A stretch of 64,000 bases of DNA from Nocardioides sp. dk884 (GCF_009557055.1 NZ_CP045649.1:3075501-3139500), one strand, 5' to 3'. Counted from the stretch's first letter, positions 42,537 to 51,421 are shown. Translations and numbers: made by a program. The notes: generated by a model from the letters alone, not told the origin.

Positions 42537-43700
42537 ATGAGCACCTCTCTGCTGGAGCAGGTCCGTGCCGCGCTCGCCACGGTCAACGACCCCGAGATCA
42601 AGCGGCCCATCACCGACCTCGGCATGGTCGACGCCGTCAGCGTCGACGACACCGGCAGGGTGGACGTCAAGGTGCTGCTGACCGTCGCCGGATGCCCGCT
42701 GAAGAGCACCATCGAGCGTGACGTCACCGCCGCGGTCACGAAGGTGCCCGGCATCTCCGGGGTCGCCCTCGAGCTCGGCGTGATGGACGACGAGCAGCGC
42801 GCCAACCTGCGCACCGTCCTCGCCGACGGCAAGGCGCAGCGGGAGATCCCCTTCGCCCAGCCCGGCTCGCTGACCAAGGTCTTCGCGATCGCCAGCGGCA
42901 AGGGCGGCGTCGGCAAGTCCTCGGTCACCGTCAACCTCGCGGTCGCGATGGCCGGTCTCGGCCTCAAGGTCGGCCTGGTCGACGCCGACATCTACGGCCA
43001 CTCGGTCCCGGCCATGCTCGGCATCGCCGACGCCCGGCCCACCCAGGTCGAGGACCTGATCATGCCGGTCCCGACGCCGAGCGGCGTCTCGGTGATCTCC
43101 ATCGGCATGCTCAAGCCGCGCCGCGACCAGGTCGTGGCCTGGCGTGGCCCGATGCTCGACCGGGCGCTCGTGCAGATGCTCGCCGACGTCTACTGGGGCG
43201 ACATCGACGTCCTGCTCCTCGACCTCCCGCCGGGCACCGGCGACATCGCGATCTCGCTGGGCCAGCACCTCCCCAGCACCGAGGTGGTCGTGGTGACCAC
43301 CCCGCAGGAGGCGGCCGCCGAGGTCGCCGAGCGCGCCGGCACGATGGCCTCGATGATGCACCAGCGCGTCGTGGGCGTCGTGGAGAACATGAGCTACCTC
43401 CCCTGCCCGCACTGCGCCGAGGAGGGCAAGGACCACCGCCTGGAGATCTTCGGCTCCGGCGGCGGCGAGCGGGTCGCCGCGACGCTGTCGCAGCGCGTCG
43501 GCGCCGACGTGCCGCTGCTCGGCCGGATCCCGCTGGACACCACCCTGCGCGAGGGCGGCGACGCCGGCAAGCCGATCGTGGAGAGCAACCCGACCGCCCC
43601 GGCCGCGCTCGCGCTGAGCGCCATCGCCGAGCGGCTGGCAGGTCGTGGCCGCGGTCTCGCCGGACTCCAGCTGGGGCTCACCCCGACCAGCAAGTTCTGA
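42537..43700 (+). CDS. mrp: Mrp/NBP35-type iron-sulfur carrier P-loop ATPase
   Basis: The 387-residue protein has a DUF59/MIP18-like N-terminus (about 1-95) and a P-loop domain with SGKGGVGKSS, DADIYGHS and DLPPGTGD; the CPHC motif near residue 285 is where the bridging [4Fe-4S] cluster binds. It loads iron-sulfur clusters onto apoproteins. TAGAAT lies 8 bases before the ATG, suggesting its own leaderless promoter. tatB follows after 3 bases. Confidence 0.93.
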   Translation: MSTSLLEQVRAALATVNDPEIKRPITDLGMVDAVSVDDTGRVDVKVLLTVAGCPLKSTIERDVTAAVTKVPGISGVALELGVMDDEQRANLRTVLADGKAQREIPFAQPGSLTKVFAIASGKGGVGKSSVTVNLAVAMAGLGLKVGLVDADIYGHSVPAMLGIADARPTQVEDLIMPVPTPSGVSVISIGMLKPRRDQVVAWRGPMLDRALVQMLADVYWGDIDVLLLDLPPGTGDIAISLGQHLPSTEVVVVTTPQEAAAEVAERAGTMASMMHQRVVGVVENMSYLPCPHCAEEGKDHRLEIFGSGGGERVAATLSQRVGADVPLLGRIPLDTTLREGGDAGKPIVESNPTAPAALALSAIAERLAGRGRGLAGLQLGLTPTSKF

Positions 43701-43703
43701 GCC

Positions 43704-44033
43704 GTGTTCGGGGTCGGGCTGGCCGAGGCGGCCGTCATCGCCTTCGTCGCGGTGATCGTGGTCGGCCCGGAGCGTCTGCCGATGCTCGCGAAGCAGGCCG
43801 GGCAGATGCTGCGCAAGGCGAAGACCTTCGCCAACGCCGCACGCGATGAGCTGCGCGAGGAGCTCGGCCCGGAGTACGCCGACCTCGAGCTGACCGACCT
43901 CGACCCCCGGGCGATCGTGCGCAAGCACATCGTCGAGGCCATGGAGGACCCCGCCCCCGCGGCCCCGAAGCGCCGGGGGCTGCGCCCGCTGGCCGCCGGC
44001 GAGCTCCCGCCGTACGACGCCGAGGCGACCTGA
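43704..44033 (+). CDS. tatB: Twin-arginine translocase subunit TatB
   Basis: The 109-residue protein has one N-terminal membrane helix (about 5-21), the hinge GPERLP, an amphipathic helix (LAKQAGQMLRKAKTFANAA) and a charged tail, as in TatB. It receives folded Tat substrates with TatC. GTG start three bases after mrp. Placement after mrp is typical for actinobacteria, with tatA and tatC elsewhere. Confidence 0.92.
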   Translation: MFGVGLAEAAVIAFVAVIVVGPERLPMLAKQAGQMLRKAKTFANAARDELREELGPEYADLELTDLDPRAIVRKHIVEAMEDPAPAAPKRRGLRPLAAGELPPYDAEAT

Positions 44034-44055
44034 GCCCGGATCCCCCGGGACTCAG
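44030..44055. terminator. Bidirectional hairpin between tatB and the next gene
   Basis: CTGAGCCCGG pairs with CCGGG-A-CTCAG (one bulged A) across the two stops of convergent genes. Confidence 0.6.
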
Positions 44056-44594
44056 TCCTCGGCGCGGGCGCGCACGACCGCGAGCCCGCTGAAGGCCAGC
44101 AGCCGCACGCGTCCCGCCGCGCCGGTCTCGACCTCGACGAAGTCCGCCCCGACCCGCCGCAGCCTGCCGTCGTACGTCGCGGCGCCGCGCGTCACCAGCA
44201 CACAGCACTCCCCCGCCTCGGCCAGCCGGCGCAGCGCCGAGGCCAGCCCGAGGCGGGCTACCGGCGACCAGGCGACCTCGGGGACCGCTCGCTCCGAGAG
44301 CCCCTCCGCCGCCTCGACCGCGTCGAGCACCACCAGCCGGTCCTGGCCCGGCGCGGACACCAGGCACCACGTCGGCCCCACCCGCGCCAGCCGGCCGGTC
44401 ACCACCCCCGCCCCGGCCACCTCCAGCACGACCTCGTGGTCCAGCGACGCCATCAGCCGCCCAGCCAGGGTCACCGAGCGGTACTCCGCACGCGCGCGGT
44501 CGGCGAGCTCCGGGGCCCGTTCGGCGTCGTACAGCGCGCCGGCCTGCTGCTCGAGGTCCTCGAGCATCGCGAAGAGCTCGTCCTCCCAGGCCAT
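44052..44594 (-). CDS. Conserved actinobacterial protein of unknown function
   Basis: The 180-residue soluble protein starts at ATG 44594 (MAWEDELFAMLEDLEQQ). An N-terminal helix is followed by two similar beta-rich stretches (VVLEVAGAGVVTGRLARVGPTWCLV and CVLVTRGAATYDGRLRRVGADFVEVE, each shortened here to their sense), which look like a duplicated small barrel. I do not recognise a named family. It faces the tatB gene, an arrangement I recall from related genomes without certainty. Confidence 0.65.
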   Translation of the reverse strand: MAWEDELFAMLEDLEQQAGALYDAERAPELADRARAEYRSVTLAGRLMASLDHEVVLEVAGAGVVTGRLARVGPTWCLVSAPGQDRLVVLDAVEAAEGLSERAVPEVAWSPVARLGLASALRRLAEAGECCVLVTRGAATYDGRLRRVGADFVEVETGAAGRVRLLAFSGLAVVRARAED

Positions 44595-44739
44595 GTCCGG
44601 CTCCTCCCCCGGCGTGATCTTCGGCAAACGGCTGTCGCCGGGGATTGCCCACGGGGCGGTCGGGCACCGGTCAGGGGCTGCACGGTGTCCCGGGCCGACG
44701 CCCGGGGCCTCACCCAGACCCCGACACCCAGGAGAGACC

Positions 44740-44868
44740 ATGACCTCCCCCGCGCTCGAGCGCTCCGATCCCGCCTCCGCTGACGGAGTCGGTGAGGTCT
44801 CGGCGCTGGTGCTGTTGTGGCTCGTCCCCGCGGTCTCGCTGGTCCTCGCCATCCTCGGCGCCGGCTGA
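44740..44868 (+). CDS. 42-residue single-helix membrane peptide
   Basis: MTSPALERSDPASADGVGEV precedes a hydrophobic helix ALVLLWLVPAVSLVLAILG that reaches the end. The start ATG follows AGGAG by 5 bases, an excellent ribosome site for an otherwise short frame. No family recognised. It lies alone between two leftward genes. The strong ribosome site is the main reason to call it. Confidence 0.55.
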   Translation: MTSPALERSDPASADGVGEVSALVLLWLVPAVSLVLAILGAG

Positions 44869-44887
44869 CCCCTCCCCGAGTCGGCGG

Positions 44888-46549
44888 TCAGGTGGTGCCG
44901 TCGCGCAGCTGGCGGCGCAGGATCTTGCCGGTGGTCGTCTTCGGCAGCTCCTCGAGGAACTCCACCGAGCGGGGGTACTTGTAGGCCGCCATCCGCTCGC
45001 GCGCCCAGTCCACAAGCTCCTCGGCGCTCAGGGTGGCGCCGGGCCGCAGCGAGACGTACGCCTTGACGCTCTCGCCTCGGTAGTCGTCGGGCACCCCGAC
45101 GACCGCCGCCTCCTGCACCGCGGGATGGCCGTAGAGCACGTCCTCCACCTCGCGGGGCCAGACCTTGTAGCCGGCCGCGTTGATCATGTCCTTGAGCCGG
45201 TCGACGAGATAGAACCACCCGGCCTCGTCCATGAAGCCGACGTCGCCGGTGCGCAGCTCGCCGCCCGGCAGCGACTCGGCCGTGGCGTCGGGGCGCTCCC
45301 AGTAGCCGGGCACCACGCCCGGCCCTGAGGTCGCGATCTCGCCGAGCTCCCCGACCGGGGCCTCGCTGCCGTCCGGGGCGAGGATCCGCACCGTGGTGTC
45401 GAAGACCGGCACCCCCACCGACAGCGCCCCCGAGCGCGGGTCGACCGGCGCCCGTGTGCCCAGCGGTACGGCGTGCGACGGACTGGTGGTCTCGGTGAGC
45501 CCGTAGATGTTGTGGATGTAGAGCCCCGTCTGCTCCTCGAAGCGGTCGGTCACCGCGGGCGCGATCGGCGCCCCGCCGGAGTAGACGGCACGCAGCGAGG
45601 ACCAGTCCTCCCGGGTCGAGCCCTCGGCGCCGCCCAGCGCGAGGAACACCGTGATCGCACCGACCGTGAACGTCGGGCGGTGCTCGCGGATCGCCTCGAG
45701 GACCACCTGCGGCTCGAAGCGGTGGGTGAGCACCAGGGGGCAGCCGGTGAGCAGCGCGACGCACAGGTGCCCGACCATCCCGGTGATGTGGAACAGCGGG
45801 GCGACGCCCAGCACGACGTCGTCGGTGTCGAGGCCGACCCAGTCGCGGTAGGTCTGGGCGTTGAAGGCGAGGTTGGCCTGGGTGTTCACCGCCCCCTTGG
45901 GCCGCCCGGTCGTGCCGGAGGTGTAGGTCAGCACGGCCACGTCGTCGGGTCCCGGGGCGGGCAGCGTCGGGGCGGCTCCGGCGTGCTCGGCGAGCAGCGC
46001 GCGCAGGTCGAGCGTGCCGACCGGGCGCGCGACGTCGTCGGGCAGCACCCGCGGGTCGTCGCGGGTCTGGTCCTCGCGCGGGGAGCAGGTGATCACGGTG
46101 CGCACCCGGTGCTCCTCCTCGGCCAGCACCTGCGCGGCGACGCTCTCGTGCAGCTCGGCCAGGCACAGCAGCGCGGTGGCGCCGGAGTCCTGCAGCAGGT
46201 AGGCCAGCTCACCGTGCCGGTTCATCGGGTTGACCGCCACCGCGGCGCCGCCGGCCTTCCAGGCCGCGAGGTAGCCGACCGCGAGCGCCGGGTCGTTCTG
46301 CAGGTAGACAGCGATCCGGTCCCCCGGCTCGAAGCCACGCGCGAGGAGCGCGGCGGCCAGGGCATCGGAGCGCGCGTCGAGCTCGGCGAAGCTCAGCGCA
46401 CCGTCGAAGTAGCGGATCGCGACCGCCTCGGGGTCACGCCCGACGGTGGCCCGGAACGCCTCCAGCACCGTGCGGTGCTCCGGCACGATCGAGGCCGGGG
46501 TGCCCTCGCGGTACAGCGAGAGCCACGGCCGCTCGGCGGCGGCGCTCAC
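44888..46549 (-). CDS. AMP-forming acyl-CoA ligase
   Basis: The 553-residue protein starts at GTG 46549 overlapping the aldehyde dehydrogenase stop. ANL-family motifs: YTSGTTGRPKGA, YGLTETT, RTGDVGF, and the C-terminal Lys of TTTGKILRR. It makes an acyl-adenylate then an acyl-CoA. As last gene of the lactonase operon it may activate the acid formed by the aldehyde dehydrogenase, for instance a dicarboxylate, for beta-oxidation. Chain length is not predictable. Confidence 0.9.
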   Translation of the reverse strand: MSAAAERPWLSLYREGTPASIVPEHRTVLEAFRATVGRDPEAVAIRYFDGALSFAELDARSDALAAALLARGFEPGDRIAVYLQNDPALAVGYLAAWKAGGAAVAVNPMNRHGELAYLLQDSGATALLCLAELHESVAAQVLAEEEHRVRTVITCSPREDQTRDDPRVLPDDVARPVGTLDLRALLAEHAGAAPTLPAPGPDDVAVLTYTSGTTGRPKGAVNTQANLAFNAQTYRDWVGLDTDDVVLGVAPLFHITGMVGHLCVALLTGCPLVLTHRFEPQVVLEAIREHRPTFTVGAITVFLALGGAEGSTREDWSSLRAVYSGGAPIAPAVTDRFEEQTGLYIHNIYGLTETTSPSHAVPLGTRAPVDPRSGALSVGVPVFDTTVRILAPDGSEAPVGELGEIATSGPGVVPGYWERPDATAESLPGGELRTGDVGFMDEAGWFYLVDRLKDMINAAGYKVWPREVEDVLYGHPAVQEAAVVGVPDDYRGESVKAYVSLRPGATLSAEELVDWARERMAAYKYPRSVEFLEELPKTTTGKILRRQLRDGTT

Positions 46550-48021
46550 CGCGCGTCCGGATCGGGCGGGTCGCGGCGAGGCGGGACCCGCACCACCACG
46601 GTCTTGGTCTGGCACATCTCGGCGAGCGCCTCGAAGCCCTTCTCCCGTCCGTAGCCGGACTTGCCGAACCCGCCGAACGGCAGCTCCACCCCGCCGCCCG
46701 CGCCGTAGGCGTTGACGTAGACCTGCCCGGCCCGCAGCTCGGCGACCAGGTGGTGGGCGGTGTCCAGATCAGTCGTCCACACCGCCGCGATCAGGCCGTA
46801 CGCCGTGCCGTTGGCCAGCGTCACCGCCTCCGCGGCGTCCTTGAACACCGAGGTCGCCAGCACCGGGCCGAACACCTCCTCGCGGGCGATCTCAGCGGCC
46901 GGGTCCACCCGGTCGAAGACGGTCGGCGGGAAGAAGAAGCCCTCGGCGGGGGTCGGCACCCGCCCGGGGCCGCCGATCCGGGGCTCCGCGTCGCCCGCGG
47001 CCACCTCGACCATGCCCCGCACCCGCGCCAGCTGCCGCGCCGAGATCAGCGGCCCGAGGTCGAGGTCCGCGGGCCCGGGCCCGATGCGCACCGCCGACAG
47101 CGCGGCGTCCAGGCGCTCCATCAGCTGCTCGTGCACCTCGACGTGGACCAGCAGCCGCGAGCCGGCCGAGCAGGTCTGCCCGGCGTTCTGCAGCAGCGCC
47201 CGCACCACCGTCGGCACCACCAGGTCGAGGTCCGCGTCGGGCATGACGACGTGCGGGGACTTGCCCCCGAGCTCGAGGGCGACCGGCACGATGTTGCGCG
47301 CCGCGGCCGCGGCCACCTCCTCCCCCACCGGGACCGAGCCGATGAAGGAGAGGTGGTCGATGCCGGGGTGGGCGGCCAGCGCGGCACCCGCCTCCGCCCC
47401 GAGCCCGGGCACCACGTTGAGCACACCGGGCGGGAGGCCGGCCTCCAGGGCGAGCTCGCCGATCCGCAGCACGCTCAGCGGTGCCTCCTCGGCCGGCTTC
47501 ACGACCAGGCAGTTGCCGACCGCGAGCGCCGGCGCCATCGTGCGGGCGCCGATCTGCAGCGGGTAGTTCCACGGGATGATGTGCCCGGTCACGCCGTACG
47601 GCTCGTGCCGCGTCCAGGCCAGGTAGCCGTCCAGGTCGGGCAGGGTGTGGCCGAAGAACGCCTCCACGACCGAGGCGTAGTACTCGAAGTAGCGGGCGGC
47701 GACGGCCGCGTCGGCGCGCGCTTGGGCCAGCGGTTTGCCGGTGTCGTGGCTCTCCAGGACGGCCAGGTCCTCGAGGTCGCGCCGGATCAGCTCCCCGGTA
47801 CGCCGCAGCACCCCCGCCCGGGCCTCCGCGCTCCGAGCACGCCAGCCGGGCGACGCCGCGCGGGCCGCCGCGACCGCGCGGTCGATCTCTTCGGCGCCGC
47901 CGCGGGCCACCCGGTCCAGCAGCCGCCCGGTCGAGGGGTCCAGCACGTCGATCGCCTCGGCGGTCGGCACCGCCACGCCGTCGATCAGGCAGGGCCGCGG
48001 GTCCGCGCCGGGCGCCCTCAT
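46546..48021 (-). CDS. NAD(P)-dependent aldehyde dehydrogenase
   Basis: The 491-residue protein has the general base Glu250 (LELGGKSP) and nucleophile Cys284 (GQTCSAGS), 34 residues apart as in the family, plus IIPWNYPL and EEVFGPV. It oxidises an aldehyde to a carboxylate. In this operon the aldehyde would come from the iron-dependent alcohol dehydrogenase, as in the AttL-AttK steps (4-hydroxybutyrate to succinic semialdehyde to succinate). Betaine- or gamma-aminobutyraldehyde-type enzymes are alternatives. Confidence 0.92.
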   Translation of the reverse strand: MRAPGADPRPCLIDGVAVPTAEAIDVLDPSTGRLLDRVARGGAEEIDRAVAAARAASPGWRARSAEARAGVLRRTGELIRRDLEDLAVLESHDTGKPLAQARADAAVAARYFEYYASVVEAFFGHTLPDLDGYLAWTRHEPYGVTGHIIPWNYPLQIGARTMAPALAVGNCLVVKPAEEAPLSVLRIGELALEAGLPPGVLNVVPGLGAEAGAALAAHPGIDHLSFIGSVPVGEEVAAAAARNIVPVALELGGKSPHVVMPDADLDLVVPTVVRALLQNAGQTCSAGSRLLVHVEVHEQLMERLDAALSAVRIGPGPADLDLGPLISARQLARVRGMVEVAAGDAEPRIGGPGRVPTPAEGFFFPPTVFDRVDPAAEIAREEVFGPVLATSVFKDAAEAVTLANGTAYGLIAAVWTTDLDTAHHLVAELRAGQVYVNAYGAGGGVELPFGGFGKSGYGREKGFEALAEMCQTKTVVVRVPPRRDPPDPDAR

Positions 48022-48027
48022 CGCCGC

Positions 48028-48411
48028 TCAGTCCTCGCTGGTCGGCGCCGAGGCGGGCAGCGGGGTGTCGCCGGCCCGTAGCGGCGCGTCGTGGTAGCGC
48101 CCCTCGTGGGCGACCACCGGACGCCGGTCCCCGGCCAGCTCGGGGTACTTCTCCTCGAGGCGCTGGCGCCCGTCCCACTGCCGGCGCAGGTGCCGGACGT
48201 ACTCCCGGTCCGCCCCGCCCGTGCCCTTCCAGGTCTGCGGCATCTGCTCGCGCGAGAGCCCGGCGCTGGCGACCCCACCGATCGCCGCTGCCCCGGGCAG
48301 GCGGGTCCCGGTCGCGCCGCACGCCGGGCAGCACTGGCCGTCGCGGTCGCTGATCGGGACCAGCCGCTCGAAGCGGTGGCCGTGGCCGCAGCGGTAGTCG
48401 TAGGTGGGCAC
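48028..48411 (-). CDS. FmdB-like zinc-ribbon protein
   Basis: The 127-residue protein starts at GTG 48411 (VPTYDYRCGHGHRFE), the FmdB/CxxC regulatory form, and continues with CCPACGATG. The second half is charged and lacks a known domain (TWKGTGGADREYVRHLRRQWD). FmdB proteins are named for a regulatory role in formamidase operons. Here it lies between two dehydrogenase genes and is probably an accessory or regulatory part of the pathway. Confidence 0.82.
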   Translation of the reverse strand: MPTYDYRCGHGHRFERLVPISDRDGQCCPACGATGTRLPGAAAIGGVASAGLSREQMPQTWKGTGGADREYVRHLRRQWDGRQRLEEKYPELAGDRRPVVAHEGRYHDAPLRAGDTPLPASAPTSED

Positions 48412-48416
48412 GCGGG

Positions 48417-49712
48417 CTACCAGTTCTCGATCGAGCGGGTGAAGATCGCCGCGATGTCGTCCTCGGTCACCGGCCGCGGGCAGGTCGCGAGCAGCCGCTG
48501 CTGCTTCATCGTGCCCGGGACCAGGTCGGGGATGTCGTCCTCGGTGTAGCCCACCGCACCGATGCCGTTGGGGATCCCGATGTCGCGCATCAGGCTGGTG
48601 AGCACCGCCGGCAGCTGCTCGGTGGCGTCGTCGAGGCGGTCGTGGCCGGGGTCGAGCAGCGAGGCGGCGCGCAGGTGCCGCTCGGGGGCGCTCACGAAGC
48701 TGAACCGGAACGCCTCGGGCGCGGTGAGCGAGACCGACTGGCCGTGCGGGACCATCGCCTCGTCCTGGGGGTAGCCGGCCGGCCGGTAGTCCTTGACCAT
48801 GCCCGCGATCGGATAGGCGTTCGCGTGCGGCACGTGCACCCCGGAGTTGCCGAAGCCCATGCCCGCGAAGGTGGCCGCCAGCATCATGTTCGAGCGGGCC
48901 TCGAGGTCGTTCCCGTCGTGGACGGCGGTGCGGAAGGACTGCGCGAGCAGCCCCATCGAGCGCTCGCACCACAGGTCGGAGATCGGGTTGGACCCGCAGT
49001 AGGTCACCCGCTCCTCGGGCTGCTTGCGGTCGAAGGTCTGATACCAGCGCGCGGTGTAGGACTCCACCGCGTGGCACACGATGTCCATCCCGGCGGCCGC
49101 GGTGACCTCCGGGGGCAGCGACAGCGTCACCAGCGGGTCGATCACCGCGAGGGTGGGGCGCAGCCGCCAGTGGCTGATGCCGGTCTTGACCTTCATCGAC
49201 AGCACGTCGAGCACGCACATCGCGGTGCTCTCCGAGCCGGTCCCGGCGGTCGTCGGCACTGCGATCAGCGGCTTGAGCTGGCCCCGCGGCGCGGTCGCCC
49301 GCCCGATCGGCTTGTTGAGGTAGTCCATCAGCTCGCCACCGTCGGTGGTCATCAGGTTGACCGCCTTGGCGGTGTCGATCGCCGAGCCTCCGCCGACCGC
49401 GACGAACCCGTCCCACGGCCCCTGCTCGCGGGCGTAGCCGGCCGCCTTGTCCATGCTGTCGTCGGTCGGCTCGACGTGGACGCCGTCGAAGACCTCGGAG
49501 GCGATGCCCTGCGCGGAGAGCGAGTCGGCGATCCGCGCGGGGATGCCGGTCGCGTTGACGGTCGCGTCGGTGATGATCAGGACGCGGCGTACGTCGTGCT
49601 GGGACATCTCGAAGCCGATCTCGTCGATCGCCCCCGCGCCGAACTTCAGGGGCGGCGCACCCCAGGTGAAGATCGTCTCCTCGGTCAGCTCCTGCGCCTG
49701 GCCCGCGCTCAT
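48417..49712 (-). CDS. Iron-containing alcohol dehydrogenase, hydroxyacid-oxoacid transhydrogenase-like
   Basis: The 431-residue protein has the nucleotide motif GGGSAIDTAKA, TTAGTGSE, and metal-site motifs GMDIVCHAVESY (Asp and His four apart) and VPHANAYPI with VPHGQSVSL. The PHGxSVxLxxPxxF stretch is like ADHFE1/hydroxyacid-oxoacid transhydrogenase, which oxidises 4-hydroxybutyrate to succinic semialdehyde. The ATG overlaps the lactonase stop (ATGA). With the lactonase upstream and aldehyde dehydrogenase downstream it fits an AttL/BlcB role. Confidence 0.88.
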   Translation of the reverse strand: MSAGQAQELTEETIFTWGAPPLKFGAGAIDEIGFEMSQHDVRRVLIITDATVNATGIPARIADSLSAQGIASEVFDGVHVEPTDDSMDKAAGYAREQGPWDGFVAVGGGSAIDTAKAVNLMTTDGGELMDYLNKPIGRATAPRGQLKPLIAVPTTAGTGSESTAMCVLDVLSMKVKTGISHWRLRPTLAVIDPLVTLSLPPEVTAAAGMDIVCHAVESYTARWYQTFDRKQPEERVTYCGSNPISDLWCERSMGLLAQSFRTAVHDGNDLEARSNMMLAATFAGMGFGNSGVHVPHANAYPIAGMVKDYRPAGYPQDEAMVPHGQSVSLTAPEAFRFSFVSAPERHLRAASLLDPGHDRLDDATEQLPAVLTSLMRDIGIPNGIGAVGYTEDDIPDLVPGTMKQQRLLATCPRPVTEDDIAAIFTRSIENW

Positions 49713-50521
49713 CGGTAGCTCCCGGTCGGCGCCACCCGCAGCTGGCGGATCTGGCCCGGGTCGTGCCCGAACACCACTGTCGCCTCGGACTCCGCGGCGA
49801 TCCCGCGCAGCTTCTCGACCGAGGCGTACCACTGCTCGAGGTTGTTGACGATGGCAGCGGGCACCGACGGGGGTCCGAAGCTGTCGCCCATGTAGATCGC
49901 GTCGGCGGTGAAGATCATCGTCCCGGTCTCGGGGAGGTCGACGCGCATGGACATGCTGCCGGGGGTGTGGCCGGGGGTCTGGATGAAGCTGACACCGGGC
50001 AGGAACTCCACGTCGCCGGAGACGGTCTCGAACTCCAGGTCCTCGTAGTCGGCCTTGAGGTGGGCGCCGGTGAAGGCTCCCTCGAAGCCGAAGGCGAACT
50101 CCTTCTCCACGTCGCTGCAGATCAGCCGGGCGTCGGTCTCCTTGAACAGCTGGGCGTTGCCGGCGTGGTCGAAGTGCAGGTGGGAGAAGACCACGAAGTC
50201 GATGTCCCCGGGGGTCAGGTCGAGCTGCTTGAGGCGGGAGTCGAGGTATTCGTCCTCGGAGACCTTGTCGTAGGGGAAGAAGTCCTGCAGCCCGGTGGGC
50301 TCCCAGCGCTCCTCCCAGTCGCGCGGGCAGCTGGTGTCCCACAGCAGCTTGCCCTCGGGGGTGTTCACCAGCACGCAGTGGCTCGGGACGTCGGTCCACT
50401 CCGCCGGCAGGTGCTTGTTGTGCCGGGTGCGGATCGCTCGCCCCGGCGCCAGGAGCAGCCAGGTGAGGTCGGCGGTCATCGCCCCGCACGGAAGGATGCT
50501 GACAGTCGTTCCTGTGGCCAC
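49709..50521 (-). CDS. Metallo-beta-lactamase-fold lactonase (AttM/AhlD-like)
   Basis: The 270-residue protein starts at GTG 50521, 7 bases after GGGAG. The dinuclear zinc motif is SHLHFDHAG (His114, His116, Asp118, His119), with TPGHTPG, FTADA and FGHD further on, as in AHL/gamma-butyrolactone hydrolases. It would open a lactone ring to a hydroxy acid. It heads the lactonase-alcohol dehydrogenase-FmdB-aldehyde dehydrogenase-CoA ligase operon, so a catabolic role is more likely than quorum quenching, though side activity on acyl-homoserine lactones is possible. Confidence 0.9.
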   Translation of the reverse strand: MATGTTVSILPCGAMTADLTWLLLAPGRAIRTRHNKHLPAEWTDVPSHCVLVNTPEGKLLWDTSCPRDWEERWEPTGLQDFFPYDKVSEDEYLDSRLKQLDLTPGDIDFVVFSHLHFDHAGNAQLFKETDARLICSDVEKEFAFGFEGAFTGAHLKADYEDLEFETVSGDVEFLPGVSFIQTPGHTPGSMSMRVDLPETGTMIFTADAIYMGDSFGPPSVPAAIVNNLEQWYASVEKLRGIAAESEATVVFGHDPGQIRQLRVAPTGSYR

Positions 50522-50592
50522 GGATTCGCTCCCTGCTGCCGGGGTGGTTCGCCGCACCTTTCTCTCGCGCCCGACGCCTGTCAACCCCCGAC

Positions 50593-50608
50593 CGTGACGC
50601 CGCTCACA
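50593..50608. promoter_or_regulatory. CRP/GlxR-like site CGTGA-N6-TCACA
   Basis: CGTGACGCCGCTCACA differs at one position from the consensus TGTGA-N6-TCACA. It lies 72 bases upstream of the lactonase GTG and 115 upstream of the LysM gene, in their divergent promoter region. It could give carbon catabolite or cAMP control of the lactonase operon. Confidence 0.5.
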
Positions 50609-50723
50609 TCCACGCGCCGTCGCCGCCGCCTCCCACATCTTGTGGAGACGGCGTTGACCGAGGCATCAAAGCGGCGTTGTCTGACGCAAACGCAAGCAAA
50701 CGCATGGATTGCGAGGACTCGCG

Positions 50724-51395
50724 ATGCGCCTCTCTTCGAGCTCCCCGGACGCGCTCAGGCGCGGGACCCGCGCCCTCGTCGTCTGGGCGAGCGCCACCGG
50801 CCTCGCCCTCCTCGCGCACCGGACCCTGGCGAGCGAGGTCACGGCCGCGCTCCGCCACGCCCCGGAGCGGTCCTTCGAGGAGCTGCTGGTCGGCTGCTGC
50901 GCGGGGCTCCTGCTCCTCTGCGCGGCCTGGGCCTGGCTGGTGACCACCGTAGTGAGCGTCGAGGCGCTCGCGGGGGTCCGGCTCTCCGCCGTGCCCGGGG
51001 TGCCCCGCGTCGCGCGCCGCGCAGTGCTGGCCGCCTGCGGGGTCGTGGTCGCCGGCGGGCTCACGGTCCCGGCGGGGGCGGCCACCGCCGACCCGGGGCC
51101 CTCGGTCCCCGCCACGCTGCTCGCCGGCCTGCCGCTCCCGGACCGCCCCAGCGGCGGCGTCCGCCCCGAGCGCGCCGGCGACCCGGTTCACGCGAGCACC
51201 CAGCACACGGTCGTGGTGGCGCCCGGGGACACGCTCTGGTCGCTGGCCCGCGCCGACCTCGCGCGCACCACCACCGCCCCCAGCGAGCGCGCCGTGCAGG
51301 CACACGTGCGAGCCCTGCATGCGCTCAACCGGGACCGGCTCGGCCCCGACCCCGACCTCATCCATCCCGGACAGCGACTGCGGATGCCGCGCTGA
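50724..51395 (+). CDS. LysM-domain membrane protein
   Basis: The 223-residue protein starts at ATG 50724 (MRLSSSSPD), 7 bases after GAGG. It has hydrophobic segments at about 22-40, 55-77 and 90-115, then a Pro-rich linker and a C-terminal LysM domain (about 160-222; HTVVVAPGDTLWSLARADL). LysM binds peptidoglycan. It immediately precedes the Rv3235-family gene and secA, the usual actinobacterial arrangement. No catalytic domain is present. Confidence 0.88.
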   Translation: MRLSSSSPDALRRGTRALVVWASATGLALLAHRTLASEVTAALRHAPERSFEELLVGCCAGLLLLCAAWAWLVTTVVSVEALAGVRLSAVPGVPRVARRAVLAACGVVVAGGLTVPAGAATADPGPSVPATLLAGLPLPDRPSGGVRPERAGDPVHASTQHTVVVAPGDTLWSLARADLARTTTAPSERAVQAHVRALHALNRDRLGPDPDLIHPGQRLRMPR

Positions 51396-51421
51396 GCCCA
51401 CCACCTGCGAAGGAGAGCACC

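Noticed and set aside
49709..50521. Dedicated quorum-quenching locus
   Set aside because: The lactonase is coupled to dehydrogenases and a CoA ligase, which fits carbon use better; no signal-sensing genes are near.
50522..50723. A cyclic-di-AMP (ydaO-type) riboswitch before the LysM gene
   Set aside because: Such elements often precede cell-wall genes in actinobacteria, but I could not find the conserved core segments in these 200 bases.
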